A DNA stretch of 64,000 nt. Source: an uncultured Senegalimassilia sp. GTDB lineage: Bacteria; Actinomycetota; Coriobacteriia; Coriobacteriales; Eggerthellaceae. The notes under the pieces were generated by a model. That model searched no databases. It saw only the letters and a program-made list of their open reading frames with translations, and was not told the DNA's origin. The translations under genes were made by a program, and so were the position numbers. The stretch lies in NCBI RefSeq assembly GCF_934636665.1, contig NZ_CAKUAT010000006.1, positions 62,001 through 126,000 on the forward strand, read 5' to 3'. Shown here in pieces: positions 42,096 through 49,915 of this stretch; the stretch's first letter is position 1, and every line of letters starts with the position of its first letter.

Positions 42096-44540
42096 ATGGC
42101 AGAGGCGCTGTACCGCAAATACCGTCCGCAGATCTTCGAGGACGTGGTAGGGCAGGAGCAAATCGAGCGCACCATCAAAAACGCCATCGAGCAGGACAAG
42201 GTCAGCCATGCCTACCTGTTCTGCGGCCCGCGCGGCACGGGTAAAACCACCACGGCACGCTTGCTCGCCAAGGCGCTGCTGTGTGAGAAGGGCCCCACTC
42301 CCGACCCGGACGGCACCTGCGAGGATTGCCAGATGATCGCCGAAGGCGTGCATCCCGACGTCTACGAGCTCGACGCGGCAAGTCGCACGGGCGTGGAGAA
42401 CGTGCGCGAGGAGATCATCAACCGCGTGCAGTTCGCGCCCACGCGCGGCCGTTATAAGGTCTACATCATCGACGAGGTCCACATGTTGTCCATCGCAGCG
42501 TTCAACGCGCTGCTCAAGACGTTGGAGGAGCCTCCCGATCACGTGGTGTTCATCCTGGCGACCACCGACCCGCAGAAGGTGCCGGAGACCATCCATTCGC
42601 GTTGCCAGCGCTTCGATTTCCGTCGCATATCCAACGAGTCCATCGTCTCGCGCCTGGGCGCGGTGTGCGTGGCAGAAGGCGTGGAATTCGAAGGCGATGC
42701 GCTCGACCTGATCGCGCACCACGCCGGCGGCGGCATGCGCAACGCGCTCACCTCGCTTGAGCAGACCATCGCGTTCGGCGAGGGCAAGGTCACCTTGGCC
42801 GTTGCCGAGCGCATGCTCGGCGGCGTGGATTCCGGCGATCTGGCCAACATCGTGCAGGCACTCGGCAAGCGCGATGCCGCGGCATGCTTCAATTGGGTGG
42901 CGGAGTTCGTCGAATCGGGTTCCGACCTGGCGCAATTCGCGCGTGAGCTTGCCCAGCACGTGCGTAACCTGTATGTGATGAGCTTGGCGGGGACCGACGT
43001 GGCGCTCGACGTCAGCGCGTCTGAGCGCCGTCAGCTTGCCGATGAACTGCCCCTGTTCGGCACCGATCGCCTGGCGCGCATGCTGCAGGTGCTCGGCGAC
43101 GTCATGGCCGAGCTGAAAACCTCCACCAATCCGCGCCTGTCGTTCGAGATCGGCTGCACGCGCATGGTGCGCCCCGAAGGCGACCTGACGCTCGCCGCGC
43201 TTGCGGAGCGCGTCGAGGCTTTGGAGCGCTCCGGGGTCGCCGTGGCCGCTTCGCCGGTCGCTGCGGCGCATGCTACCCCGGCGGCGCCCGTTTCGGCCCC
43301 TGCCCCCGCGGCCCCTGCGCCCGCTGCCGCTGCGTCTGCTGCTGCGCCGGCTGCGGCTCCTGCAGCCCCTGCGCCGGTTGCGGCTCCGGCGGCCGCACCG
43401 CAGGCGGTTCCTCGTCCGACTGCGCCCGAGCGGCCTGCGCCCGCACCTGCTCCTGCTCCCGCCGCGCCCGTTGCCCCGGCGGCTCCGGCTCCGGTCCCTG
43501 CGGCCCCCGCACCCGCTCCGTCGGCCCCGGCGGCCGCGCCCGCTTCCGCTGCGGCTGCGGCGGGCGGTGCGAACCCGCAGCTGGCGGCCACCATGGAAAA
43601 CCCTGCGGCGCTGCAGCGCATGTGGCAGGCGGCGCTTGCCGAGCTCAAGCGCAAAAAGGCCGCTTACGGCGTGCTGTTCCTGGGCACGAAGGCCGTGTGG
43701 AATGCGCAGACGAGCATGCTCGCCATCGAGTTTCCGAAGGAGAACGCCTTCGCGTTCAAGGCCGTCCAGAAGCCGGATGTGCAAACGGCGGTAGCCGAGG
43801 CTCTGGCGCAGTCGTGCGCGGGCCAGGCGGTGCCGTTCGCATATCAGCAGGCAGGTGCGGCCCCTGTCGCCGCGGCGGCCCCCGCGCCCTCTCGCCCGCA
43901 GCCCGCGCAAGCGCGTCCTGCGGTGCAGATGCCCGCGCAGCCCGCGCCTTCGCGCCCGCAGCCCCAGGCCCAGCCCGTGCAACGCCAGATGCCGGCGGCT
44001 CAGCAGCGTCCGGCTGCGCCCGCGCCTATGGCTCAGCAGCGCCCTGCTGCACCCGCGGCAGCACCGGCCCCCGCGGCCCCGCAGCGCCCGCAACGGGCTG
44101 CTGCCGACGTGCCGCCGTGGGAGGACGATCAGGTTCCCTATGGCGACATGGACGCGCCCATGCCCGAGGATGAGCTCCTTAACGCGCCGGCCGGCCCCGC
44201 GCGCTCCGCGCAGCCGCATCCGGCGGGGGCTCCCCGTCCGGCGGCGCGTCCGCAGGCGGCGCCCGTTGCCTCGCAGCGACCGGCGCCTCCTCAGGCTGGC
44301 ATGCCGCAGCCTCAGGCCGCGCCGCGCCCCATGGCCCCCGCGCAGCCTGCTGCCGCGTCTTTCCCGGCCCAACCGGCCCCCACAGCACCGGCCCAACCGG
44401 CTCCCGCGTCGCGCCCTCAGGCGTTCGCGGCCCAGCCGGCGCCTTCCTGCGAGGGCGCTCCGCAAACCCCCGACGAGCTGCAGGCCGTGCTGCAGGCGGG
44501 TTTCGGCGGCGGCGTGACGTTCGAAGAAGTCAAGGAATAG
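42096..44540 (+). CDS. dnaX: DNA polymerase III subunit gamma/tau
   Basis: An 814-residue clamp-loader ATPase. The AAA+ core (about 1-365) begins ALYRKYRPQIFEDVVGQE and has Walker A GPRGTGKTTTA (about 45-55), zinc-type cysteines near CEDCQM, Walker B IIDEVHMLS (about 123-131), the SRC-type sensor HSRCQRF (about 169), and domain III. A very long Ala/Pro-rich linker (about 380-490 and again 585-770) surrounds a domain around 495-585 that resembles the tau polymerase-binding part. ATG 42096 follows AAGGAG. No programmed frameshift heptamer of the E. coli type is present. ybaB and recR follow, the standard order. Confidence 0.95.
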   Translation: MAEALYRKYRPQIFEDVVGQEQIERTIKNAIEQDKVSHAYLFCGPRGTGKTTTARLLAKALLCEKGPTPDPDGTCEDCQMIAEGVHPDVYELDAASRTGVENVREEIINRVQFAPTRGRYKVYIIDEVHMLSIAAFNALLKTLEEPPDHVVFILATTDPQKVPETIHSRCQRFDFRRISNESIVSRLGAVCVAEGVEFEGDALDLIAHHAGGGMRNALTSLEQTIAFGEGKVTLAVAERMLGGVDSGDLANIVQALGKRDAAACFNWVAEFVESGSDLAQFARELAQHVRNLYVMSLAGTDVALDVSASERRQLADELPLFGTDRLARMLQVLGDVMAELKTSTNPRLSFEIGCTRMVRPEGDLTLAALAERVEALERSGVAVAASPVAAAHATPAAPVSAPAPAAPAPAAAASAAAPAAAPAAPAPVAAPAAAPQAVPRPTAPERPAPAPAPAPAAPVAPAAPAPVPAAPAPAPSAPAAAPASAAAAAGGANPQLAATMENPAALQRMWQAALAELKRKKAAYGVLFLGTKAVWNAQTSMLAIEFPKENAFAFKAVQKPDVQTAVAEALAQSCAGQAVPFAYQQAGAAPVAAAAPAPSRPQPAQARPAVQMPAQPAPSRPQPQAQPVQRQMPAAQQRPAAPAPMAQQRPAAPAAAPAPAAPQRPQRAAADVPPWEDDQVPYGDMDAPMPEDELLNAPAGPARSAQPHPAGAPRPAARPQAAPVASQRPAPPQAGMPQPQAAPRPMAPAQPAAASFPAQPAPTAPAQPAPASRPQAFAAQPAPSCEGAPQTPDELQAVLQAGFGGGVTFEEVKE

Positions 44541-44563
44541 CGCACATCCGGGCCCGCGCCCGG

Positions 44564-44569
44564 TACAAT
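44564..44569 (+). promoter_or_regulatory. -10 upstream of ybaB
   Basis: TACAAT in GGTACAATG, 46 bases before ybaB, suggests an internal promoter for ybaB-recR. Confidence 0.4.
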
Positions 44570-44615
44570 GCAATGGTTTGAAACCCGTACATTCGCGATT
44601 AGAACAGGAAACGAT

Positions 44616-44960
44616 ATGGGACGTAAAGGCGGATTCCCCGGTGGCGGCATGGGCAACATGGGCGCCATGATGAAGCAGGCTCAGAAAATGCAGGTCGAGC
44701 TTGCCCGCGCGCAGGAGGAGATCAAGGACATGACCTTCGAGGCCTCCGCCGGCGGCGGCATGGTCAAGGCGGTCGCCCAGGGCGACAACAGCCTGGTCAG
44801 TCTGACCATCGACCCCGAGGCGGTTGACCCCGAGGACGTGGAGATGCTGCAGGACATGATCACCGCGGCCGTCAACGAGGCGCTGCGCGGCGTGGCCGAG
44901 CTGGGCGCCCAGCGCATCAATGCCGCAACCGGCGGCATGAGCATCCCCGGCCTGATGTAG
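44616..44960 (+). CDS. YbaB/EbfC nucleoid-associated protein
   Basis: A 114-residue DNA-binding protein: a Gly/Met-rich start, a helical segment (MMKQAQKMQVELARAQEEI) and the beta-rich YbaB core (EASAGGGMVKAVAQGDNSL and LTIDPEAVDPEDVEMLQDM). Members dimerise as 'tweezers' on DNA. The start is ATG 44616, after ACAGGAAACG; the frame runs to 44568 without a start signal. It is placed between dnaX and recR, the typical order in bacteria. recR begins 12 bases later. Confidence 0.95.
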   Translation: MGRKGGFPGGGMGNMGAMMKQAQKMQVELARAQEEIKDMTFEASAGGGMVKAVAQGDNSLVSLTIDPEAVDPEDVEMLQDMITAAVNEALRGVAELGAQRINAATGGMSIPGLM

Positions 44961-44972
44961 GGAAGCGGTTCC

Positions 44973-45569
44973 GTGCAATCGGCTCCCGCAATCCAAAAGC
45001 TGCTCGACGAGCTCGAACGCCTTCCCGGCGTGGGCCCGAAATCGGCGCAGCGCATGGCGTATTGGATCTTGAACTCCGACCGCGCCACGGCGCTGCGCTT
45101 GGCGCAGGCCATCGTGGAGGTGAAGGACACGGTGCATTTCTGCAGCCGTTGCTTCAACTATGCCGAGGATGACCTGTGCGAGATCTGTCGCTCGACCAGC
45201 CGCAACCAGCAGCTGCTGTGCGTGGTCAGCGAGCCGCGCGATATCCCGCCCATCGAGCGCACCGCCGTGTTCCAGGGCGTGTACCACGTGCTGGGGGGCG
45301 CCCTGTCGCCTATGGACGGCATCGGGCCCGATGATCTTCGCATCCCTCAGCTGATGCAGCGTCTGGGTAGCGAGGATATCCAGGAAGTGGTGCTGGCCAC
45401 CAATCCCAACGTGGAAGGGGAGACCACCGCCGCCTATCTTGCGCGCCTGATCAAGCCCCTGGGCATCAAGGTCACGCGTCTTGCCAGCGGCCTGCCCGTG
45501 GGCGGCGACCTGGAGTTCGCCGACGAGGTGACGCTCGGACGGGCGCTTGAGGCAAGGCGCGTGCTGTAG
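44973..45569 (+). CDS. recR: Recombination protein RecR
   Basis: A 198-residue recombination mediator acting with RecF and RecO at gaps. A helix-hairpin-helix region is at the start (LERLPGVGPKSAQRMAYWIL), a C4 zinc finger follows (CSRCFNY...CEIC), then the Toprim domain with LCVVSEPRD and EVVLATNPNVEGETTA, and a C-terminal RLASGLPVGGDLEFADEVTLGRAL. The GTG start at 44973 follows GGGAAGCGG. It is the last gene of the dnaX-ybaB-recR unit and is closed by a strong hairpin. Confidence 0.95.
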   Translation: MQSAPAIQKLLDELERLPGVGPKSAQRMAYWILNSDRATALRLAQAIVEVKDTVHFCSRCFNYAEDDLCEICRSTSRNQQLLCVVSEPRDIPPIERTAVFQGVYHVLGGALSPMDGIGPDDLRIPQLMQRLGSEDIQEVVLATNPNVEGETTAAYLARLIKPLGIKVTRLASGLPVGGDLEFADEVTLGRALEARRVL

Positions 45570-45623
45570 CACGCTTCTGCCCTGTGCGCGTTTTCCGCAG
45601 CGCCAAAATCCATGACAACGAAC

Positions 45624-45655
45624 CGGGCCCCGCAGCCGAACAGCTGCGGGGCCCG
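45624..45655 (+). terminator. Hairpin terminator after recR
   Basis: A 13-bp stem (45624-45636 with 45643-45655) with a CGAACA loop; the following bases are T-rich but without a long T-run. Confidence 0.75.
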
Positions 45656-45687
45656 TGTGTTTCGCCTGATGGCCGCGTTTTGACATA

Positions 45688-45765
45688 GAAAAAGGGATTC
45701 CGCCCCCTCCAAAAAACGGAATCCCTTCTCTTCCTTTTAACGAAGCCAAGGCTATCGAAAAAAGC
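45688..45765 (-). ncRNA. Candidate small RNA on the - strand
   Basis: A consensus-like promoter (see 45772-45800) would start a transcript near 45765. After about 40 bases it meets an 11-bp stem (AAGGGATTCCG and its partner, 45727-45717 with 45702-45692) followed by five T residues (45693-45689), a complete rho-independent terminator. The product would be about 77 nt. The hairpin loop reads TTTTTTGGAGGGGG, a Shine-Dalgarno-like G-rich sequence. A short frame (IAIIILLFSIALA) crosses the region but its only start (TTG) lies inside the -35, so a coding role is unlikely. Confidence 0.55.
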
Positions 45766-45771
45766 AAAATG

Positions 45772-45800
45772 ATTATAGCAATCTCTTCATGGAATATCAA
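45772..45800 (-). promoter_or_regulatory. Strong promoter facing the - strand
   Basis: On the - strand TTGATA (45800-45795), a 17-base spacer and TATAAT (45777-45772). This is the best match to the sigma-A consensus in the window, yet no gene follows on that strand before recR's antisense. Confidence 0.75.
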
Positions 45801-45893
45801 TAAATTCTATCAATCATAAGCACTTCCTTAGATGGAGCGCATGGAACGCCCGGGCTGGGTCTTGTGCGCGGGGCGTGCGTCGGAAAGCGCGTG

Positions 45894-45899
45894 CTATAC
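45894..45899 (+). promoter_or_regulatory. -10 of the mobBA fusion gene
   Basis: TATACT, 25 bases before the mobBA start, in a GC-rich upstream region without a clear -35. Confidence 0.4.
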
Positions 45900-45923
45900 T
45901 TTTTCGCACGAAAGGATATGCGC

Positions 45924-47267
45924 ATGATCAAGTTTCCCAGCCCCGCGGTCTCCATCGTCGGGCGTCATAATTCGGGCAAGACAACCCTTATCGAGAAGCT
46001 CATCGCCGAGCTGGTCGGTCGCGGCCTGGACGTGGGCAGCGTCAAGCACCACAGCCATGTCGGATTCGATATCGACATCCCCGGGAAAGACTCGTGGCGG
46101 CATCGCCACGCCGGCGCCAGCGAGACGGTTATCGCGGCTCCGGGCCAGATGGCGCGTATCCAAACCACCGATGGGGAAGCGGAATGCGCCGACATCGTGG
46201 CGAGCATGCCCGGCCACGACGTAGTGATCGTCGAGGGCTATCGCAAGAGCGGCCTGCCCACCATCGAGATCATGCGCGCCGGCAACAAGGCCGATGCCCG
46301 AACCGCCGAGGTGTTCGCCGAAGGTGCTCGCAAGGGATGGGCGCTCGGCACGGATTTCACCCAGTTCGGACGCGGCGCCATGCCCCATGCGGCCGATGTT
46401 CATCCCAATGATCATCCCGTGGCGCAGCCTTTAGGTCAGGCCGAGGAGGACCGCCTCGCTCGCAGCTATCCCGACCATGCCGACATCTCCAACAAGATGC
46501 CCACGGCCGCAACGGTTGCGGTGGTCACCGACATTCCGTTGGCTGCTGAAGCCGCCGGCATATACGGCATCCCGGCGTTCGATATCAATGATGTGGCAGG
46601 GTTGGCGGATTTTCTGCAGGCGAGCTTCGCGCGTCCGCGCGTGTCTATGGTCATCCAGGCCGGCGGTGAGAGCCGCCGCATGGGTCGCAGCAAGGCCACG
46701 GTCCCGTTCTGCGGCCGACCGCTCATCTGCCGTTTGGTCGAGAGGCTCTCGCCGGTGGCCGACGAGCTCATCATCACCACCAATGAGCCGGAGGAGCTTG
46801 CGTTTCTGCAAGAGCGGTATCCCGAACTGGGCATCCGCTTCGAGTCCGACGTCATCAACGAGCGCGGCGCGCTGCCGGGCCTTTACACGGCCCTTCGCTG
46901 CGCCCGTAACCCCTACGTGGCCGTCGTGGCCTGCGACATGGTGCTCGCGTCGCCGTCGCTCGTGGTCGCCGAAGCGCTCGAGATGACCAGGACGGGAGCC
47001 GATGTGGTGGTGCCCGTCAACAAGCACGGCTTCGAGCCGTTTCATGCGATCTACCGTCGCTCGGGCTGCCTGCCGGCCGTGCGCGAGGCGCTCAATGAGG
47101 GGGAGAAGCGCGCTCAGGTGTTCTTCAACCAGGTCAACGTGTGCGAGTTTCCGCAAAAGAAGGTGCTTGAGGCCGAGCCTATGGGCGGGTGCTTCATGAA
47201 CGCGAACACACCCGACGAGCTGGCGGCGCTCGAGCGCATCGTGCAGGAGCGCATCGAGTGCGAGTAG
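45924..47267 (+). CDS. Bifunctional MobB-MobA molybdenum cofactor protein
   Basis: A 447-residue fusion. The N-terminal MobB part (about 1-165) has the P-loop GRHNSGKTTLIEKL and a nucleotide-binding site, the C-terminal MobA part (about 236-447) has the guanylyltransferase motif VIQAGGESRRMGRSKA and CDMVLASPS, and a ~70-residue middle region (about 166-235) connects them. MobA attaches GMP to molybdopterin; MobB assists. In E. coli the two are separate proteins. ATG 45924 is chosen over ATG 45918 because GAAAGGA (45910-45916) is correctly spaced only for 45924. The polyferredoxin gene follows at 47401, and a ModE-like regulator is at 13752, in keeping with active molybdoenzyme use. Confidence 0.9.
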   Translation: MIKFPSPAVSIVGRHNSGKTTLIEKLIAELVGRGLDVGSVKHHSHVGFDIDIPGKDSWRHRHAGASETVIAAPGQMARIQTTDGEAECADIVASMPGHDVVIVEGYRKSGLPTIEIMRAGNKADARTAEVFAEGARKGWALGTDFTQFGRGAMPHAADVHPNDHPVAQPLGQAEEDRLARSYPDHADISNKMPTAATVAVVTDIPLAAEAAGIYGIPAFDINDVAGLADFLQASFARPRVSMVIQAGGESRRMGRSKATVPFCGRPLICRLVERLSPVADELIITTNEPEELAFLQERYPELGIRFESDVINERGALPGLYTALRCARNPYVAVVACDMVLASPSLVVAEALEMTRTGADVVVPVNKHGFEPFHAIYRRSGCLPAVREALNEGEKRAQVFFNQVNVCEFPQKKVLEAEPMGGCFMNANTPDELAALERIVQERIECE

Positions 47268-47400
47268 CGCCATGTGAAGCGCCCGCGTCCGACCCGCGCC
47301 GATTTCGCGCAGATTATGATGCGAACCCGTCGCGTGCAGCGGTCGTACGCTAATCTTCGCCGCGGCATATACGCGCGGGAGTAAACGAGGGGGAAGGCGA

Positions 47401-48573
47401 ATGCCCAACATCGCAGACATCATAGAAGTGGCCGAGGAGCTTGAGGACAAGGCCGTCGTGCCAGCTTCGAAACGCTGTGTGGCCGTACGCAACCGCAACG
47501 CCTCGTGCCGCAAGTGCATCGATGCCTGCCCGGCGGATGCCATCAGCGTGCACAACAACGTGCTCAGCGTCGATCACAAGGCTTGCGTGGCGTGCGGGGC
47601 CTGCACGGTGGTTTGCCCCACCGAGGCCTTGATCCCCGTTCGCCCTGCCGACGAGGCGCTCGAACAGGCGGCTGCCGAGGCCATGGCCGCACTTGATGGG
47701 CGCGCGGTCGTCGCCTGCGCCCGCATCGCGTCCAAGGGCCTGGCCGACCCGCACAAGTTCGCCGAGGTGCCCTGCCTGGCGCGCGTCGACGAAAGCCTGC
47801 TGCTCGGCTTGGCGGCGGTCGGCGCCAAGGACATCGTGTTGGTGGACGGGTGCTGCAGGACGTGCAGGTTCAGGGCGACCTCGCCCGGCGTGGACGAAAC
47901 CATCGCTTCCGCTAACAACCTGATGCAGGCGCAGGGGGTGCCGGCAATGGTCTCCCGCGCGTCGGAATTCCCCGAAGGGCTGGCGCTCCAGAACGCTAAC
48001 AGCCTGCTCGGCGAGGCGCGCCGCGGCTTCTTCACCAGCGCAACCTCGTGGACGGCCAGCGCGGCGGGCAAGACCGCCGAGATGGTCATCCGCAAAAACC
48101 TCGGAATGAAGGCCAAGGACGCCACGCTGCGCGAGCAGCTGGGGGCGGGCGCCTCGGGCACGTTGCCCCAATTCCAGGAACGCCGTCGCAGCCAGGTGCT
48201 CGATGCCATGGACCGTTTGGGCGAGCCGGTGGTCGAGCAGGTAGAGACGCGCCTGTTCGGCAGGGTGGAGATCGACGCCTCCGTGTGCAACTCGTGCGGC
48301 ATGTGCGCGGTGTTCTGCCCTACGGGCGCGCTCAGCAAAAGTCCCATCAAGCCCAGCCCCAACGCCGACGGCACGCCCGATGGCGGCAGCTTCCTCGAGT
48401 TCTCCTGCGCCGAGTGCGTGCAATGCGGCCTGTGTGTGGATGCGTGCATGAAGAAGTGCATCACGGTAAGCCCGCAGGTGCGCACCGCCGAGCTGTTCGA
48501 CTTCGAACCGCGTTTCATCTATTTGCCGAAACCCCAGGCCAGACCGGGAATCTTGTCGAATTTCAAGCGGTAG
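47401..48573 (+). CDS. Polyferredoxin-like [4Fe-4S] protein
   Basis: A 390-residue soluble protein. Four cluster-type motifs are visible in two pairs: CRKCIDACPAD and CVACGACTVVCPTE near residues 36-77, then CNSCGMCAVFCPTG and CVQCGLCVDACMKK near 298-355. Between them, VDGCCRTCRF (about 155) resembles the cysteine cluster of hydrogenase delta/HdrA-like proteins, suggesting a possible fifth site. There is no signal peptide. It might carry electrons to a molybdoenzyme or serve in its maturation; function is not established. ATG 47401 follows GGGGGAAGG. It is about 130 bases downstream of mobBA and precedes tRNA-Pro. Confidence 0.7.
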   Translation: MPNIADIIEVAEELEDKAVVPASKRCVAVRNRNASCRKCIDACPADAISVHNNVLSVDHKACVACGACTVVCPTEALIPVRPADEALEQAAAEAMAALDGRAVVACARIASKGLADPHKFAEVPCLARVDESLLLGLAAVGAKDIVLVDGCCRTCRFRATSPGVDETIASANNLMQAQGVPAMVSRASEFPEGLALQNANSLLGEARRGFFTSATSWTASAAGKTAEMVIRKNLGMKAKDATLREQLGAGASGTLPQFQERRRSQVLDAMDRLGEPVVEQVETRLFGRVEIDASVCNSCGMCAVFCPTGALSKSPIKPSPNADGTPDGGSFLEFSCAECVQCGLCVDACMKKCITVSPQVRTAELFDFEPRFIYLPKPQARPGILSNFKR

Positions 48574-48627
48574 GGGTGCATTCGGCCGCAAATTTTGAAA
48601 AAAGTCGTCGCGGATGCCGGGTGGTTA

Positions 48628-48636
48628 TGCTAATAT
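48628..48636 (+). promoter_or_regulatory. Extended -10 of tRNA-Pro
   Basis: TGCTAATAT is an extended -10, 24 bases before the tRNA; no -35 is clear. Confidence 0.45.
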
Positions 48637-48660
48637 ATTCCCCGCTGCGAAAGCAGCAAT

Positions 48661-48737
48661 CGGGATGTGGCTCAGCTTGGTAGAGCGCTGCGTTCGGGAC
48701 GCAGAGGCCGCAGGTTCAAATCCTGTCATCCCGACCA
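48661..48737 (+). tRNA. tRNA-Pro (CGG anticodon)
   Basis: A 77-nt tRNA with an encoded CCA. The acceptor CGGGATG pairs with CATCCCG, the T arm contains GGTTCAAATCC, and the anticodon loop TTCGGGA gives CGG (48695-48697), reading CCG, a common proline codon in GC-rich genomes. A terminator follows at 48748. Confidence 0.95.
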
Positions 48738-48747
48738 TTGCATGGTC

Positions 48748-48776
48748 AAGGCTCGGTGTTCGCACCGAGCCTTTTT
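48748..48776 (+). terminator. Terminator of tRNA-Pro
   Basis: AAGGCTCGGTG (48748-48758), loop TTCG, CACCGAGCCTT (48763-48773) and a T-run to 48776. Confidence 0.9.
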
Positions 48777-48923
48777 CGTGCAACCGTGCATATCCGTTGG
48801 AGTGCTGCGCAAGCGCGTGTGCTTTTCATCGAAGGTGCGTCGGCAAGCTGCGGTTATGTTAAAGTACGCGGCGTTGCATATCACGGCCCGATGCCCGGGC
48901 TGGGACGAGTACTTGGAGGACAC

Positions 48924-49166
48924 ATGAAATTTCTGGGAATGGGCGTGCCTGAGCTTCTGATCATCCTCGTGGTGATCCTGCTTATCTTCGGCCCGAAGAA
49001 TCTGCCAAAACTCGGTAGCGCTCTGGGCAAGACCGTGAAGAACCTGCGCGAGGGCATGGGCGATTCTAAGAAGGCCGAGGAAGAGGCCGACGAGGTCGAG
49101 GTCGAGGAAGACGACGAGGACGCCGCCAAGAAGAAGACCACCGCTGCCCGCAAGAAGAGCGAGTAG
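48924..49166 (+). CDS. tatA: TatA-like twin-arginine translocase subunit
   Basis: An 80-residue protein: one N-terminal membrane helix (about 8-22), the hinge FGPKNLPKLG, an amphipathic helix (SALGKTVKNLREGM) and a highly charged tail. This is the TatA/TatE pattern. TatA forms the pore that moves folded proteins with RR signals; in this window the protein at 10965 has such a signal. TatC is not in the window. ATG 48924 follows TTGGAGG. A strong terminator follows, so it is a single-gene unit. Confidence 0.9.
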   Translation: MKFLGMGVPELLIILVVILLIFGPKNLPKLGSALGKTVKNLREGMGDSKKAEEEADEVEVEEDDEDAAKKKTTAARKKSE

Positions 49167-49190
49167 ATCGCAGCTTCACAAGGTTGGTAC

Positions 49191-49234
49191 GCGGTATGCG
49201 CAACGGGCTGCGGTCCGGCGCATACCGCTTTTTT
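49191..49234 (+). terminator. Rho-independent terminator after tatA
   Basis: GCGGTATGCGC (49191-49201) pairs with GCGCATACCGC (49218-49228) and is followed by six T residues. Confidence 0.9.
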
Positions 49235-49254
49235 CGTATAGATAGGTGAACAAC

Positions 49255-49722
49255 ATGGCTGACAATTACATCCTTACCCCCGAGGGCAAGCAGCAGCTCG
49301 AAGAGGAGCTGCATTATCTGGAAACCGAGAAGCGCGCCGAGGTGGGCGAGCGCATCAAGGTAGCGCGCGAGTTCGGCGACATCTCCGAGAACTCCGAGTA
49401 CGATGACGCGAAAAACGAGCAGGGCATGCTCGAGGCGCGCATCGCCGAGATCACCCGCATCCTGGGCGAGGCCACCGTCGTGGCAACTCCGAAGCGCTCC
49501 AACTCCGTGCACATCGGCTCCACCGTCACCGTCGACATGGGCGGCCGTGAGCGCGTGTTCACCATCGTGGGCGGCGCCGAGGCCGACAGCCATGCCGGCA
49601 AGATCTCCAACGAGTCCCCGGTGGGCGCCGCGCTGCTGGCCCACAAGAAGGGCGACGAGATCGAGACCACCGGCCCGACCGGCCGCGTCATCAAGATGAA
49701 GATCGTCAACATCGAGCACTAG
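49255..49722 (+). CDS. greA: Transcription elongation factor GreA
   Basis: A 155-residue protein. The N-terminal coiled coil (about 10-75) has the acidic tip ISENSEYDDAKNEQ between its helices, the feature that enters the RNA polymerase channel to rescue stalled complexes. The C-terminal FKBP-like domain contains SPVGAALLAHKKGDEIE. Length and sequence fit GreA. ATG 49255 follows ATAGGTGA; GTG 49246 is less likely. A hairpin lies downstream, then lysS. Confidence 0.95.
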   Translation: MADNYILTPEGKQQLEEELHYLETEKRAEVGERIKVAREFGDISENSEYDDAKNEQGMLEARIAEITRILGEATVVATPKRSNSVHIGSTVTVDMGGRERVFTIVGGAEADSHAGKISNESPVGAALLAHKKGDEIETTGPTGRVIKMKIVNIEH

Positions 49723-49731
49723 CAAATTTAC

Positions 49732-49763
49732 AAGTTCCGCTTGCCTGTGGGTAAGCGGAACTT
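49732..49763 (+). terminator. Hairpin after greA
   Basis: AAGTTCCGCTT (49732-49742) pairs with AAGCGGAACTT (49753-49763). Without a T-run; may weaken readthrough to lysS. Confidence 0.6.
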
Positions 49764-49915
49764 CTCGATGTTGCGGCTGGCTGCGCCGCGTCGCTTGCGC
49801 ATTCGGTTTCACGGACAAGGCTACGGGCCTATGCCTGCTCGCTTCGGCCAAACCCGGCGCACCGCAGCTGCTCTCGCTTACTCAACCAAATCCCTGTACT
49901 TAGAAGGGCTTTCCC

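Noticed and set aside
43636..43672. Possible programmed frameshift site in dnaX (CAAAAAG)
   Set aside because: The classic A-AAA-AAG heptamer is absent, no early stop follows in the -1 frame and no stimulatory stem is obvious.
41832..45800. 1322-residue open frame on the - strand across dnaX-ybaB-recR
   Set aside because: It is the antisense of three conserved genes, with Arg/Gly/His-rich composition. The start lies in the promoter of the candidate small RNA.
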